From positions 6,138,001-6,202,000 of the forward strand of contig WHVY01000003.1 of the NCBI GenBank assembly GCA_022266195.1: a DNA stretch of 64,000 nt, read 5' to 3'. The translations under genes were made by a program, and so were the position numbers. The stretch is from Tetranychus cinnabarinus (Eukaryota; Arthropoda; Arachnida; Trombidiformes; Tetranychidae). This document shows positions 63,431-64,000 of this stretch, in pieces (the stretch's first letter is position 1; every line of letters begins with the position of its first letter). The notes below the pieces were generated by a model, which worked only from the letters and a program-made list of their open reading frames with translations, did no database searches and was not told where the DNA came from.

Positions 63431-64000
63431 ACACGAACTTATGGTTGTACAATCTGAATGAGCTTATGGCTTAAGTCTGAGGTCTGCAGAACTGACCGTT
63501 CGTGAGTTATACCTGCATGAAGGCGTAAAATAAAAAAAAGTTCGGTATGAGCTCAATTAAGCGTAGATTTATTGATAGCCTTCTCCGTGCATTCTGGCCA
63601 ACCGTAAGCTTTATCAAAATGAATCAGTCTTATAATCCATTTCTAGAATCGATTTTAGTATTTCTTGCTGATTCCACCTGATTTTATGCAAGTTTGAAAT
63701 CAGTTTGTTGTATTCAATTGAAATAATTGAAATTGTTTTCCTACTGAACAAATCTATGTTTAATTATTTTATTTGTTTGGATCGTATTTTTCCTCTTTTT
63801 TTCGTTGTTCACTCTTTCCCATTTCAACTCAAATTTCCTCTTCATTGTGAGTCAATTAATCAGCCTAAAAAACATTGCAACTCTTTTAGCTTGTAAACAT
63901 AAACACAAGCATACACATTGGTCAATCGATAAAGCCAACAGATTTATTGTGATTGAAGAAAAGAGAAACAAATAGTTGAAACGAAAGAAAGGAAAAAGCA
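63431..64000. other. No feature recognised
   Basis: AT-rich sequence to the window end. The 63-codon frame at 63705-63896 is Phe/Ser-rich and the size expected by chance. Confidence 0.4.

Noticed and set aside
1..64000. CRISPR arrays, operons, ribosome-binding sites, rRNA genes, common conserved microRNAs
   Set aside because: The window is eukaryotic and I saw none of these by eye. A covariance-model search would be needed to exclude small ncRNAs.

Overview
This is an AT-rich nuclear genomic window from a eukaryote, almost certainly an arthropod. Evidence: GT-AG introns, a secreted MESD/Boca chaperone, a RagA GTPase, a Sidestep-type immunoglobulin exon, a pogo/Tigger-like transposon and a cytosolic-type tRNA-Met. 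The gene-dense part has introns of about 65-220 bp, as in compact arthropod genomes. A mite or other chelicerate would fit, but the sequence alone does not prove it.

Layout. Bases 459-10130 are gene-dense. A minus-strand gene of seven coding exons (459-3069) encodes a type I membrane protein: two sushi domains, one MAM domain, one somatomedin-B domain, a Ser/Thr-rich stalk, a membrane helix and a short tail. Head to head with it is a plus-strand gene for a secreted MACPF-domain protein (4116-5519). Next comes a non-coding element made of two 536-bp inverted arms around a 109-bp spacer (5781-6961), then boca/MESD (7235-7771). The RagA GTPase gene (8119-9468, minus) converges on boca. Its probable 5' UTR intron runs to 10043, and a face-to-face pair of CTCF-like motifs lies beside its likely first exon.

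Bases 10.1-56.5 kb are mostly gene desert, rich in polypurine/polypyrimidine tracts. Clear content is a complete Tigger-like DNA transposon with a one-intron transposase (19714-21276), a tRNA-Met(CAT) on the minus strand (45457-45529) and a relic of a palindromic MITE family (14318-14747). A candidate secreted cysteine-rich gene (35531-36369) has an in-frame stop. Several other coding-like fragments are weaker.

Bases 56.5-64 kb hold two exons of a Sidestep-family cell-adhesion receptor (56545-57588, plus), whose remaining exons are not visible and probably lie outside the window. They also hold a decayed unidentified coding region (about 61374-63196) into which a second MITE copy inserted (61821-62363), and a third MITE relic (63346-63430).

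The genes do not form one pathway. Boca and RagA are conserved housekeeping functions (LRP-receptor folding in the ER, and amino-acid signalling to TORC1 at the lysosome). The divergent sushi/MAM/SMB receptor and MACPF protein are the most interesting neighbours, because their domains recur in complement-like and cell-surface recognition systems. Random open frames of 60-100 codons are expected at this base composition, so I did not annotate most of them.
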